A stretch of DNA of 64,000 nt from Pipra filicauda (GCF_003945595.2 NW_024105087.1:1718501-1782500); one strand, 5' to 3'. Positions 39,472 to 52,100 are shown, counted from the first letter of the stretch. Notes: generated from the sequence alone by a model not told the origin. Numbers and translations are program-made.

Positions 39472-39553
39472 TTGTTTTGTTTTGGGTTTTCGTTTGTTTT
39501 TTTGCTTTGGTTTTCATTTGGGTTTTTTTGTTTTGCTTTTTTTTGTTTTTTAA
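39472..39553 (+). repeat. T-rich (GTTTT)n-like low-complexity tract
   Basis: About 80 bp made of T runs of 3-8 separated by one to three G, such as GTTTTGTTTTGGGTTTTCG and TTTGGGTTTTTTTGTTTTG. Simple-repeat expansion; G3 clusters on this strand recur but are too few for a confident quadruplex call. Confidence 0.85.
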
Positions 39554-41066
39554 ATGGTTGGGGCAAGCATTTGTGGTTTTAGATCAGAAGAAAACTTTGC
39601 CACCTGAGCTGTGGGGAGAACAGAGATGAATCCAGTTGACTGAGGGATAAAGACCAGAGATAGATGAGAATGAGGAAAGGACTATTACCCCTTTTTCATT
39701 TTTATTCAGACTTGCATGTCTGGTGTTTCATATCACATATGATAACATTGGGTCAGCAAAATTCCAACTTTCAATTTTCTTTTTAAAGATCTGTAGTAAG
39801 TTTACTACTACCTGGCTTTAATTCTCCATTTCTAAAAGTCATGACAAAGATGAGCCTTGCAATACGTGTGTCAGATTTTGGACACATTTGCACCATGGTA
39901 CCAGGGTAATTTTAAAGTAAAAGGCAATTTATCTTGTCATCGTTTAAAACTGAAGTGTGTTATTTCAGCCACACAGAGGCAGAAGGAAGTGATGGGAAAT
40001 TTGGACAAGCTTCTTACCCAGGTTCTGTAGTTATGTATTATTGTATAGTATTTGGTTATAAATGGAGAAAGGATGGTCATTGTAAGAGGACAGAAAAACC
40101 TAGGAAAATAGGTAATATAGGAAAGGCACTGCTATGCCGAACACTGCACTTGAGAAATGTGATAAAAGAAATTATTCGTCAGGGGACATTTTAAAAGTTG
40201 CACAGGGTCCAGAGGGAAAGATACCACTCCTTTTTGGTTCTTAATTCATTGCGAGTATAGGACAGATGTTTTCCTTCCAGAAATGGATTAAGAAATGTCC
40301 ACCTATCAATTCTTTCATAGCCAGGAGGAGACAAAGAAACAACAGCAAATGCAGCACATGCACACTTTGCTGCATAATGTCTCATTGGGCTTTGCTGTGT
40401 CTCCATGTGGTGGGACCCTGCGTTGGTCAGAATACTGAGAGGAACCCTTTCCATAAAGTAGGATGACAAAAGCACAGGAAGAGTCTCTAAAGCAGGGATA
40501 GTTTTGGGTTTGTTTTTCTTTTTGGCCTGCTGTTCTAGTTAGTGCTATAACTTTAGATATGCAGTAGACTCTGAGTGCCTGAGTGAGATAGATTTAGACT
40601 AAAAGGATTTGAAAAGAAATCTTTCTTCTCCTTGTATCTTCTTCCTCTTTTCCTTACAATGCTCTCTCTTTCAGAAACTTCAAGTGTCTTGAACAGCAGC
40701 AAAACCCATCCACTGCTTCTGTGTCTGATAACAAGAAGGGCATCTGTCACTGGCTTGGCTATTTTTATGATTCTTCCTTTTAATCAGAAGTCTCTGTCTC
40801 CATTTGCATTGCAAACCCCTCCTTTGCAGTCCTGAACTCCAGAAGCTCCTTCAAGCTGGAGGTGCTCTGCTTCCTTCGTGGGAAGCTCATGCAATTTTTT
40901 GCCCTCTCTAGGGGGCTCTACCCTATACCTTAGCAGCCTGGATAAAGACAAAAAAAGTCTTCACTTTGATGCCAGGCCTCTCCTTTTCATAATAGGACAT
41001 AATATAAGTAATGTAACAAATTTTGAGCAAACCAGTTATATTGTCTTCCTTCTAAGCTGGTATTGT

Positions 41067-41105
41067 AAAAAAAAAAACAAAAACCCAAAACCAAAAACCC
41101 AAAAA
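41067..41105 (+). repeat. A-rich AnCn low-complexity tract
   Basis: A10 followed by repeating A4-5 C2-3 units (CAAAAACCCAAAACC and so on). Same style as tracts near 0.45, 1.78, 22.04, 23.51, 28.57, 32.86, 52.92 and 54.23 kb. Confidence 0.85.
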
Positions 41106-42419
41106 CATGTTTTGGAGGTGAAGGATTGGTTGTGAGAGGTTTTTCTGTGGCAGAATACAAAGGTCAGCCTTTTTATTTTAATTTTTTTTCCTAATAGTTT
41201 CTTCACCTATGTTTTCACTGCTACCTCTGTAAGTAGTTACATCTATGAAAGTAGACATATGGGGAGGTCACAAGGAGACCTGAGACATACTTACCCATTT
41301 TACAGTGTGACTGAGCCTCAGAGAAGCCTGATGAAGCAATATTTCACTTATTTCTCTAGTGAAGTGGCAGTGAAACACACGTATTTACAGTCAATGTGGA
41401 AACATGAGCATTCCTAACATAACTTATAACCCTTATAACCTTAAATTTTGCCCATTGTCCCTGGGATTTATGTGCTCATGTCTCTTAGGCATTTTTTAAA
41501 ATCTCACCCTGAGTGTTTGGTAGACCTGAAAATCCTGAAGAGGAACCTCTTTATGCCTGAATTCCAACAACTGGTTTCATGCTACCACCCGGATTGTTTT
41601 CTAGAAATGACCTTGAAAAATGTGGTGATTCGCACTGTCTTAGATTATGTGTGCAGACTGCTGCAGACCCAGGCCTGTGGGAATAATTGGATTTGGTGTG
41701 AGGAGGGGGAGGGAATTTTGTACTCTAATTGACTTTATTTTATAATTTATTACAGGAGTGCCCATTGCCTTGGATATGCCTCCTGTCTTATATAAATCTC
41801 TTTGTGTATTTGTGGGTGAATATACATATTTATAGAATTCTAAATAAGTAAACCTGCAAGGGTTTTAGGCCCGGGCTGTTAGGCATCAGTGTTTGGTCTT
41901 TCTAGTGAAGGTTTACTTTGCTATTGAATGGCACTACTGGATTTTGTCGAAAATCTGTGATACCATATCTCAGTGCTTGTCTAAAGTATTTTTTGATGAA
42001 TGTTCTGGCAACATGGGGGGTTTTCTCATCTGGAAGATTCACATGAAGAAGCAGGAAAATGGGTGAAAATGTACAATACAAAACTATTCATGATGTTGCA
42101 CGTCGTGGTGTGTGTAGAGGAGCAGTGGTGAGTGCAACACAATTTTCAGAAAACTTTGTATAATGGGTGGACAAGGATTCTTCATTCTGAGGAAAACATA
42201 TCCTTTGGTAATTTTTTCAGTGAAATGTAACTGCTGCTGTAATTTACAGACTAACCTGCCTCCTCAAAGGGTCTTTTAAAAAAAAAATTGTGTGGTGTCA
42301 TTTCCTGGAATTTTTGGTCTTATTTGTTTCAGATTCCCGTCATCTATAGAAATATGAAGTGCTGGCATTCTTGTTATTGGCTGTTTCTGTTGATTAACTG
42401 AGAATTTCATATGACTTTC

Positions 42420-42800
42420 CCTTTGCATTTGTTATAAATCATGCTAGGCAGCTAACTTCTCTGCATGATTTCTCTTCAATAATTAAATCTAGCATTTCCA
42501 GCTGCAGTAAAATTTGTTGCCCTTTCGTGCTCAGTTATGTTTTTTCATGCGGAAGACTTGGACTTCCTCACAGTTTTAATTCCTGTTTGGTGTCAATTTA
42601 TAGGCTGGGGCAATAAACGGAATGTTTTACTTCATGGCTCATGCTGAGAAACGAATCTTAATCCTCGCACTGCCTTGACAGAGGGAAGATGCAAGGCCAG
42701 GCAAGCGTTCCAATAGTGACTTGGATGTAGCTATTTGCTTTCTGTTTCCTTGGCAGAAAACAACATTCGGCGCTTCCCCTGATGGATAATCTTCTGTGTT
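42420..42800. promoter_or_regulatory. candidate conserved non-coding block
   Basis: About 380 bp of complex sequence with more CpG than its surroundings. It contains TTCAATAATTAAATC (homeodomain core), CCAGCTGCAGT (E-box) and GCCTTGACAGAGGG (TTGACAG, MEIS-like). By eye it is one of the most enhancer-like segments of the large intron. No conservation was measured. Confidence 0.32.
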
Positions 42801-43860
42801 CTGCATCTTTTCCCCTTCGGTGTACTAAGCATTAAATGTTGGAATACGTTATTTGAGTCAGAGGAAGTAACTGAAATCAGTTGTGGCAGAATACCCCTAA
42901 GCCAGAGGGAATGTTTGAGAGCCCTTGAAAGAATTACGAAAAGGTGTTTGGTGTCTTTGTAGTTTCCATAGATGATTGCTACTTCTATATGTAACAGTTA
43001 CTGTGGGAAAGAAAGTTTTAATCCTTGACTGGGTCCATATTCTTCATAGTTTTCCAATGTTTTTAACAGAAGTTGCTTTATTACTGAACCTGTACGTCAA
43101 AAAATCTTTCTGTGGCTCTTACAACATCCTTTTATATGAAGTATTATTCAGCACACTTAATGATAGTGTCCTTATTTATTAGAACAAAAGATTTTTGTAA
43201 TGCTTTCAGCGGTTATTCTCTCTAGTAGAGTGGGTCAGCAGCAATGGTTCTTCACAGAACATGTGGAGATGACAGGTAGTATGAGCTGTAGGTGCTGTGT
43301 AGGAGTGTAACCAAAAGGTGTCCATAAGATTCCAAAAACGTGATGGGGCAACACAAAGGAAATTAAATGTACCCTGACAGAAAAATAAGGCTTTACGCAT
43401 TTTGTTATGAACAGGCTTAGCTCTCTCAAATTTAAATTTTTAAATAAATGCTGCCCCTTTGCATTGGGCCCTTCAGGTGTTATAGCACCATCTGTCTGTC
43501 GGTAGAAGGAAGAAAAAGGTTGACTTTCATTTCCAAACACATTTTGAGGTATTAAAAATGCTTCACAGAGCACTGAGCATAGAAGAATATTTTTTTTTCC
43601 ATTGGAGGAGTAACCAATTTTGTTTTGCTGCAGTATGTTGGCAAGTCCCAAACTAGAAGATTAAGTTTCTCGTGCTCCTGAGGTGGCAGTTTTTAGGATT
43701 GCCTCATGTGAACTAAAGGGTACTGAAATGAGAAATTCTTTTTCTGTTTGAATGTTATAACATTTTTCCCTATGCTCTGGCAAGTGTTGGGATAAAGTAT
43801 TGTCTAATTATGACAGAAGGAGTGAAAAAATTGTGGTTTCCCCTTTACTATGCTTTAATA

Positions 43861-44180
43861 AGCAAGGGGGCTACAAGAGAGCTGGAGAGGGCCTTTTTTC
43901 ACAGGCATGTAGGGGCTCTGATGGGAGAAGGGCTGATGGCTTCAGACTGAAAAAGTGTAGGTTTAGATTAGATATTAGGAGGAAATGATTCACTCGGTGG
44001 TGAGGCACTGGAACAAGTTGCCCAGAGAAGCTGTGGATGCCCCATCCCAGGAAATGTTCCTGGATGGGTTGGATGGAGCTCTGAGCAACCTGACCTAGTG
44101 AAAGGTCTCTCTACCCATGGGAGGGAGCTTGAAATTAGGTGATCTTTGAGGTCCCTTCCAACCCAAACCATTCTGTGATT
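43861..44180 (+). mobile_element. CR1 LINE 3' portion, sense
   Basis: About 320 bp, the longest CR1 copy here. Landmarks in order: GGGGGCTACAAGAGAGCTGG, a GGTTTAGATTAGATATTAGG segment, GGTGAGGCACTGGAACAAG, TTGCCCAGAGAAGCTGTGGA, GAGCAACCTGACCTAGTGAA, and the terminal GGTCCCTTCCAACCCAAACC followed by ATTCTGTGAT. It is 5'-truncated within the 3' UTR region and has no coding capacity. Same orientation as the host gene. Confidence 0.96.
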
Positions 44181-44954
44181 TGGTAATATTGTTTCTAAAG
44201 CATCAGGAAAGAAAATTCACTTCAGGACTACTCTCTTCTATAGAGTTCTCTGGTGAAACAATAAGTGATGTTATCTTCATTACCATTTTTTGGAAAATAT
44301 TTTTTCCCAGTTATGAGACAAACTGTGTGAAGGATTAAATCTAATAAGTATCAAAGTATTATTGAGCTGTTCAAATCATATTGAATATGGAAACTAAATA
44401 GATTTATATCTGTATCTATTTCATATTAAAAAATATATTCTAATTTTTCTGATGCTTACGAAGTTTATTGCATTATAATTAATGCTTAGTGTTTAACAGT
44501 ATCTTGTTGAGATTCTTCCACATTTTGTAATGTATGAGATGTGTTATTTACATACTGAGTGTAATTTGAAGAAATACCCAGGAACCTCATGAAGATATGA
44601 GTCTTTTCTGCACCGTGTATGAGATTTCAACTTTTTATGGCCTTTTTCACTCCTTTAAGTATTTAACACATCTATTTACTTTTCTCTTCTGTGAATCATA
44701 AACTTTTCTTTGTTTTAAAAACTTTTAATCCCCTCTCGTAGGTACTGCTACAGATGAGTATTTTCACTAGAAAGTATCAATAAGTTTAATTTACTCTCCA
44801 CAGCTCTGGAAGTGTTAGTAGAGCAGGCTGTGGAATTCTTGTTGGTTTAGTGTTTGTAGATCCCGAAAACCTAAAAAATATCTCTGACAGAAAGAGCCAA
44901 AACCTCAATTCCTGTAACCCAGAATTATCTTTTATGTTATCTTAATACAATAAA

Positions 44955-44982
44955 TAAGAAATAATAATAATAAATTATCTTT
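44955..44982 (+). repeat. (AAT)n-like microsatellite
   Basis: AATAAGAAATAATAATAATAA: five imperfect AAT units. Confidence 0.75.
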
Positions 44983-45199
44983 TAAAATTTTGCTCTGCTA
45001 CTTCAGTGACTGAATTGGAACATCATAGACATGAAGAAAATGGGGTAATTAGTAGACTGGAGAACAGCATTGGAGGCTTCTGCTGTGATCTGTCTTCTGC
45101 TAGACTGGGAGCAGGCATTCCTTTTAGAACTTGCCTTTTGCTGTGGCACTGCATCTTAACTTCCACATAAGGATGTTCCTGTATGCCCTGCCTCATCCT

Positions 45200-48100
45200 G
45201 CCTTTCTTTAAATATCTTTTTGTCATTCAGTGGAATTCAAGAGCTGGATATTTCTTCTCTGTGTCTCGAGTGGCTTGTTGAAAGGAATCTAATGAAGCAT
45301 GACTCCCCTTTACAAAAGCAAGGAGGACTCTTGCCAATGTCTTTATTCCTTTGTTTGGTTTTTGCTTTAAACACAGCTATGCGTTGGCCTTTTAGAAATT
45401 TTAGACTTATTGCCATGTAGTTCCCTGGTGTCCTCCAGAGTCCATTTCATTCTCCTGTCACTGAGACAGTTTGAACAAGAACACAGTAGCTTTGGCTCAG
45501 CTGTGTTCATCCCACAGTTCTTCCAGATCACCTGAGTGAGTATTGTCTGGTCCTAGCACTTGGTCTCTTGTCAGCTTTCTTTTGTAACTTCTCTGCTATC
45601 CCTTTTCTGTGGTGGTCATGTGTTCCAAGAGCTCTTTTTACCCTTTGATCTTCTATTAGCTCTACAGAGACACCTTAATGGGCTTACTGCTCCTGATTTG
45701 TTTGAAAAATAATTTATTGCTGCCTTTTATGGCTTTATGCAATTTTTCCTCGAACTCTTTTGACCTGCTTCATTTTGTTTTTAAAACTAACATGCCATAG
45801 CTGACATATTCTGTTATCCTTCTTTGGACAGACTTACTGAAGAATCCCATTTTCTTGTAGCCTTCTTTCTCTACAGCTTAACCATTCCAGCATTTTTTTG
45901 TCTTTAAAAAGCATTCTGATGGATGGCATTTGTTTCCTTTGAAGCCCTAATATTGTATCTTTTTTACATTTTTTGTTATCTATAAAAAACATTTTCCGTG
46001 TTTTTCTGCATTTTTGTATACACACAATATGAAAACTAAGCCAGATAAGAAATTTCTTGCTTCAGATGAGATGGTCCCATCAGAAATGTTGTTCTCACCT
46101 ATTTTTTTTACCTAGTATTTTTTACCTTGTTTATTATTTATGTACAGATTTTTATGGTAGCTAATAGCAGACAATAATTCTAAAATACTCCTGACTGAAG
46201 TAATACAGTGTAGATAGAATGTAATTTTCTAGCAATAACAAAACAATTATCCTGTTGTGCTTGATTGGAGATTTTCTTCTAAAATTCCTGTCCAAAGATA
46301 ACTTACATTACTTATACACCTTTTTAACAAAAGTGTTAGGAATTGTTCAGCTTTGAAGAAAAGGCACTGGTGACAGTACACATCTCTCCTAGGTGTTTTA
46401 TTTTAAGTTGGTTTGATCTAAGTGAGAAAGACATTATATTAAAATAATTCTGATATTGGTGCTGACAAGGTCACAGAAGATCTTCAGGGTCCGTGTACCC
46501 AAAGGTGTTTCTTTTCTCAGTATTTCAACTAGTAGGTTGGATTTAAATATTCTGCTCCATTGTAAATTCTAATTTATTTTTGCTTGTATTTAGAATATAT
46601 TTCTTTGTTATTATGTGTTTATTATCTTTGGGCTTCACATGTCTTTCTTTCTTTAGCTTTTCTTATTTTTACTTTTTTTTTATTCCAGTAATTAGCACAT
46701 CTCCTCACTTTAGTTCAATAGACTAAATGAGTTTTATTCTTCTAGATTTTTCTTTTAAGATGGTGTCTGCATGCTCTAGATCATCTTAGTAGCTCTACTC
46801 TGTGTCTTTTCTTGAAAGATTGATTCCTACTGTGACATGGATGAGCAAGACTTAATCACATTGATAAGTCCATTGTCAAGCCTATTATCCTGTCTTAAAC
46901 TGTAGATACTTAAAGAAGTTTATTAAAAGGGCAAATGTAGTTACACTTTCCCAGAAATACAGTCTACTCTTCTGCAATTTGAAGTGACTTCTGATTCCTG
47001 CTTGCCAGCAAGAAATGAGTTACCCCTTCAGGGATTATTCCCCCATTAGCCCTGTAAAACTTTGAACCCACGTAGGCTTTTGCTAAGAGTTACACTGAGG
47101 TGAATGTTAATTGTACTGGCATCTTACTTTCATTCTTGTGTTGTAAAATGCCTTTTCTCTGTCAGCTTGGCTGGGAGACATGGATCACCACCAGTATTTC
47201 TTAGAACGCCTTCTGTTCATTAGACTGTTGTAATTAATAGAATAAAGCTGTTGCTTATAATAGTTGATAACTACACACAATGCTTACAGTTGGGAGGCTA
47301 AGTCCAACAAGTGTAATGAAGGGCTTATTCCAAATAGCTAAGAAGGTCCTTTGCCTCATGGGGATATATATCCTGTATTCCTTGTTTGCACAGAGTAGCT
47401 GTCACTCTTTTGGATGTTGTCTGGGCTGTACAAGCTGCTGCTGGTACTAACGTGTGCTGGTGGTGGTGGTGTACAGGTACAGCAGCCCTGTGGTATTCTG
47501 AGTGGATCAAGTTTTGCAGGTTCAACAGGACTGCCAGTCCCTGGTTTAGCAGCTCTTGGAAACTTTCACATACAACCTACTCAGTATCTCTTTGGCTTGC
47601 TTTTTCCTGGTGACTCTCTCCATCTAATGTGAGAAAACCCATTTGTGCAACTTAACCAGGAAGAGTCCTTAATACCACACGGTTTTACAGAATTCTCCTA
47701 TTGCTCCTGAGTTCTCTTTTTTCTCCCACCCTGAAAAATCCTGCTGTTATGTAGTTATTTCTTCTATGGCAGTGATTCTAATTCTGAATCCTTCCAAAAT
47801 GCTTCTCACTTCTATCATACTGTCATATCTTTTTTCATGGAAGACCCAAAACTGCAGCCAGCATTCCAGATGTGGAACACAAAGAATTTATAAATGCACA
47901 ATATTTGTGGTGTTCTCTTCCCACTGTTTCTCTTTGCTTGATTCCTGTGTGCTTGCTGATTATCCTGTTCTGAGCTGGTGGCTTCTTAGGACTATTTGTC
48001 ATTGACAATGCCATCTCATTATGGCAAAGAGGAGTGAAGATAAAGGTGAACTCAGTGTCCCTCATTTTATATCTCAAATTAGATTCTTTTCTATGTTTCT

Positions 48101-48400
48101 TTATCTAAACTGAGGTTCCTGTGCTGTTTTATTAAGATGACTTGGCCTTCCAAGCTTCCTCTGCAGTTCCTCACAGCTCCTTCACGACTGTAGAGCTGAG
48201 TAGCTGAGTATCAGCAGGGATCTTTGTCAATTCATTATTCACTCATTCTTCAGAGTATTTTTTACATGTATGTTGAACAGGCCAAAACAATCACAAACTG
48301 ACAGGACTTGTACAGTTAATGTTAGTTTGACCAGGCCCTTATCTACTATTTTTCCTTCTCTCCTTCTGGAATTAATTCTTCTGATTCTTGTAATTCATCC
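45200..48400 (-). mobile_element. decayed LINE-like stretch, probably old CR1/L3-type, antisense
   Basis: Several pieces resemble, in my memory, reverse-strand landmarks of CR1-type LINEs: TAGATCATCTTAGTAGCTCT (46778-46797), CTGCAGCCAGCATTCCAGAT (47852-47871), and ATGTATGTTGAACAGGCCAA (48266-48285). No intact open frame remains, and gaps of hundreds of bases separate the pieces, so it may be one broken element or several. Family assignment is weak; extent is approximate. Confidence 0.4.
47455..47471 (+). repeat. (TGG)n microsatellite
   Basis: Five near-perfect TGG units (GCTGGTGGTGGTGGTG). Confidence 0.8.
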
Positions 48401-48880
48401 ATCCTTTGGCTGCTTTTTGTTTTGCTTTTCTGATGTTGGTCTAGATAAGTCATTATACCTTCCTAAAATGTGACTTTTTAAATCAAAGTGGTTTACTTAT
48501 GTGAGTGGAGAATTTGTGCTTACTGATAGTTTAGGAGTTTTGATGAAAGAAAAATTTAGAGTATACTTTCATTGTTATTATTTGTACAGTCAGTACACAG
48601 TCAGGTGGAAACATAAATATCTATCAAAACATAAATATTATGAAGAAATGTCAATTACAGCATGAGATGATAGTTTAATTTTTATGCAGACAGGAACCTG
48701 AAACTGCTCTAACATGCCTTTTTTGTTTGTTTCTGATAAAACAGAATGGTAAATCAATGGTGAACCAGTCTTTATAATTCCAGAATTAGTGGCAACATTT
48801 ATGTCTTTAGATTCTTCCATCAAGGCACAGGGAAGCAAATTATTTAAAAGATAACAATAAATTTGTTTGCTTTCTGTCAG

Positions 48881-48994
48881 AGTTCATATCTACAGCCAAC
48901 CTTGATAGAAGACCAGAATGATTTAGACAAGTTTGCTTTGGAGATTCATAACATATGCTTGCTGGACAGAATTGAGTTATCTCTGCTCTGGAGA
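48881..48994 (+). CDS. candidate cassette exon of LRBA (38 codons, phase 0-0)
   Basis: A pyrimidine-rich acceptor TTTGCTTTCTGTCAG ends at 48880, and a donor with full GTAAGT match starts at 48995. The 114 bases between are open in the one frame that fits the surrounding phase 0 intron: SSYLQPTLIEDQNDLDKFA, then LEIHNICLLDRIELSLLWR. Inclusion would insert 38 residues between HAEFE and SLCAQ without changing frame. The peptide is acidic with a hydrophobic C-terminal half. I do not recognise it from human LRBA or NBEA. Weak points: the exon ends in A, not G, before GTAAGT, and the open frame extends only a few codons beyond each splice site, as chance could give. Confidence 0.35.
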
Positions 48995-51689
48995 GTAAGT
49001 TATTGTAGCAGGAGCTGACAGAGATGAAGATAACTGAGGGAAATTCAATTACCTTTTAGTGTTTTCCTTCTAATAGGATTCTTAATGTGAAAAAGATCCT
49101 TAGATGATGCGCCTATGTTTTGTGAGATCTGCTTTGATACCTGCATCCAGAATAAAGTGAACTCTTCAGGCCTTCATTAAGGATGAAATATGCATCTGAT
49201 TGCTAAAGGGGTTTTAGCCTTTGATTCAACATGTTATCTTTTCTAGTCCAGATGTATTTGACACTCTTTTTGGCAGTAGTCTTGTATAATCTCTTAAATA
49301 CAATTTCATTTTCAAAATTACTGTTTTTATGTAAAGAGCTTGTTTATAACAGGAATTGAAGAAAGAGGTCAGAAAACTGTAAAATAATTCCCTATATTCT
49401 AGTGCTGTCTCTGCATGTTTGTTTTCTCATTTGACTTTTCTGGCAAAAGCACCCAAGTTGAAAATATTGTTTATGACTGACCTGAGTTCTGGCTGTTGGG
49501 TTAAAGCCCGTCCTGCTTGACTATAAGTGATTTCATGTGAAACCTCTGCAGTTCTGAAGTTCCTGGGGTAGACTGATGCATACAGGTATTAGGATGTTAT
49601 TACTTGTGTTACTTTTTAAAATTTGCGTGTTTTTTTTTTTCTTGGCTAGTGATTGAAATGAAGATTTCGAAGGGGCTTTATGAAGGCAGCTCAATCTGCA
49701 GCTGCATATATGAAAACAAACCACGTACAACTTTGTGTACCTGCAATATGCTTTCATTTACTGACCCACTAAACTACTGTCTATAGCTGAATGTAGTTTT
49801 GTGTGTATCCTCCAAAAGATTTTATTTTTAAAACTCTGACCCTTACCAGCTTTGCAAAGTAAAGTCTGCTTTTTATCTGGATGATTTATCCAAGCACTTG
49901 CACACTGGTATTCCTATAACAGAAAGGGAGAACAAGTAGATTTATTTGCAACCCCAAACCAGGTTTGGATTTGCCTAAAAGATATGGCATACCTGACCCC
50001 GTAGAAGTCACTTATTGAAAGTCTAGTCCATATTTTGAGTAGCTACTTGTCTTGACTTACACCTTCTGTAAGCTATCGTTACAGTCTCCTGATTGAAGCA
50101 TGGCAAAGTTGATACATGCAGGTTTATTTTTTTTATATTCCTGAAGGTGACTTAGGAAAATCAACTTTGGTGCAACATATGTATCAAGATGCTGAGGTGT
50201 TTAGAAAATGTTTAAAGTCATTTGTCAGTAGAGCCTGAAAGCACTTACAGTTAAGGTGTTTACTGTTAGATGTATTTTTTGCATAGAGTATTTTTCTCTT
50301 TCATTTATTGGCAACTTATTGAGGAGGAAACCATACAAATGTTGCATCTAGTGTAAGAGTTTATCCTGAATTATTTCTCATTCCATTGAAGGCTTCAGTC
50401 TTTCATTGAGAATGTTCTGTTTTAAATACAAAATATAGTGACTGTGCTGAAATAAATACCTCCATGAGTGATGGTTGAAAAGTAATTATTTAAACAAGGA
50501 TTTTACAATTAAATTGATAGAATTCTCTTTATTTTATAGTAAATGAGGCTTGAAGTCTGTCTCGGATCCAGGGAGGGAAGTGGTGGAAAATTGTAAAGCC
50601 ACATTGACCCAAGGGTGACATTTCTGATCTTTTATAAAGGTAGCCTTGTATTTCTGAGTAGACCTATACAGCTTTCCAGGAAAGGGAACAAGGTTGCACT
50701 AATCAGAATTCTTAGCGGCAACTGAAAGGTCCTTTCACATTGTCACTTCGATCCCACTGCTTTGCAGGTCAGGTTTTTGTCTTAATTTTCCTGTAGTTGC
50801 TTTTAAATGAGAATCACTATAATAGATGTTTTTGGAATACTTTTCTTCCTGCTTCACCTTAATCTATAAATGTTTACAGAATGAGTCCACCTACTGATTT
50901 TTCTCTTTGACCTAAATAGGAGAAAACTGAGCCAATTCCTTTGAGATGGTCTTAGGTCATGAAAAGGAAGATCTGTCTGGCAGTTAAGTTGCTTTTCATG
51001 TGATCACTATGTTGGGAAAGCTGCCAAGTGACTTAGAGACCTCTGGATTTCACTGTTAATCTGAAGTCCAACTGGAAGTGGCAGAGCCAATCCTTAGTCA
51101 GAAAACCAAGTTGTCCTCACTATTCTGTTTTACACAAGATAATGTTTCCTGTTACTTTTCTCGCCACTCTTCCCACCCACCTGTTTCCTGTTCACATTTC
51201 TAAGTCCCTGTTATTAATTCACTATTTAGAAAATGCATCTTCAAGGATTTGTGGCCATCTTAAGAGAAAAGATTTAGATATTTCTTGGAAGTAGGGCTTG
51301 CAAGGGGATAGTAGTGACTGTGATGATGAGCAGTGCAAGTGCTTTGGTCGTTGTTCCATGTTTTTTTCCTTTGTGTCCTAGTGCAAAGATACTGGGCTTT
51401 TTTTGGTCAAAAGTTTGTTGGAACAAATTCTGAGTCTAAGTAGTAGTGCCAAAGTTAGGGCATTTTTATGTTTGTACTCCTTCAGTCGTTCTCCCTGTCT
51501 GCCCTTGCAGAAACTTGAGATTTAAATCTTCTAGGGCTATCCTGAATTGTCTGTTGCTCTTAGAACAATTTGAAATTCCGTCTTTTATGACTGATGCCAA
51601 TTCTTGCTTTGGAAATATATAAGGGAGGTGACAGACAAAGCAAGCAAAATACTCAGTTATTGGATGGATCACTCTATTATATGTATGGC

Positions 51690-52100
51690 AGTTATGACAA
51701 TGTTTGTTTCACAGCTTGGGACCAGAGACATACAATCCACTGTCAGTGTGCCCCAAGGGCTTGCAGTGCCCTGCAGAGGGGTACCTTGGGGGCAGGACCT
51801 CACCAAGCATCTCCCAACCTCCATCTGCCATGGGAAGTGCAGGGCAGGCCTAGGGAGGGAATGTCCAAGCCCAGCACAGACTCCCCACAATAAGGGCCAC
51901 AGGGTCGGGTCTGGGGCCATTTGAGAATCATCAGGGAGCCCACGGCAAGGTGGTGGCTATGGGTAGGATTTGGAGGGAGTGGGCCCTGGCCTCTCTCCAC
52001 TGCCACCAGCAGGACAGGGTCATCCTCAGCTGTGCTGGCTCCATGCTGGCCCTCGACCCCAAGGGGTCTATAGGCCACCTGCAGACATCTCTGCATTATG
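51690..52100. other. GC-rich island of unknown origin, with following A-rich tail
   Basis: About 410 bp that is strikingly GC-rich (runs such as CAGGGCAGGCCTAGGGAGGG) in an intron that is otherwise about two-thirds A+T. It is followed at 52138-52148 by an A run. Both strands carry open frames of 80-106 codons, but these are Pro/Gly/Ser-rich and unlike known proteins. CpG is sparse, so it is not a normal CpG-island promoter. A retroposed fragment or an unrecognised LTR/SINE piece is possible; no clear target-site duplication was found. Confidence 0.55.

Noticed and set aside
41067..41105. AnCn tract as interstitial telomere repeat
   Set aside because: Vertebrate telomere repeat would be CCCTAA units; no T is present in the right place and the periodicity is irregular.
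43235..43651. 138-codon minus-strand open frame
   Set aside because: No known domain; not clearly transposase or pol; no codon-usage signal visible.
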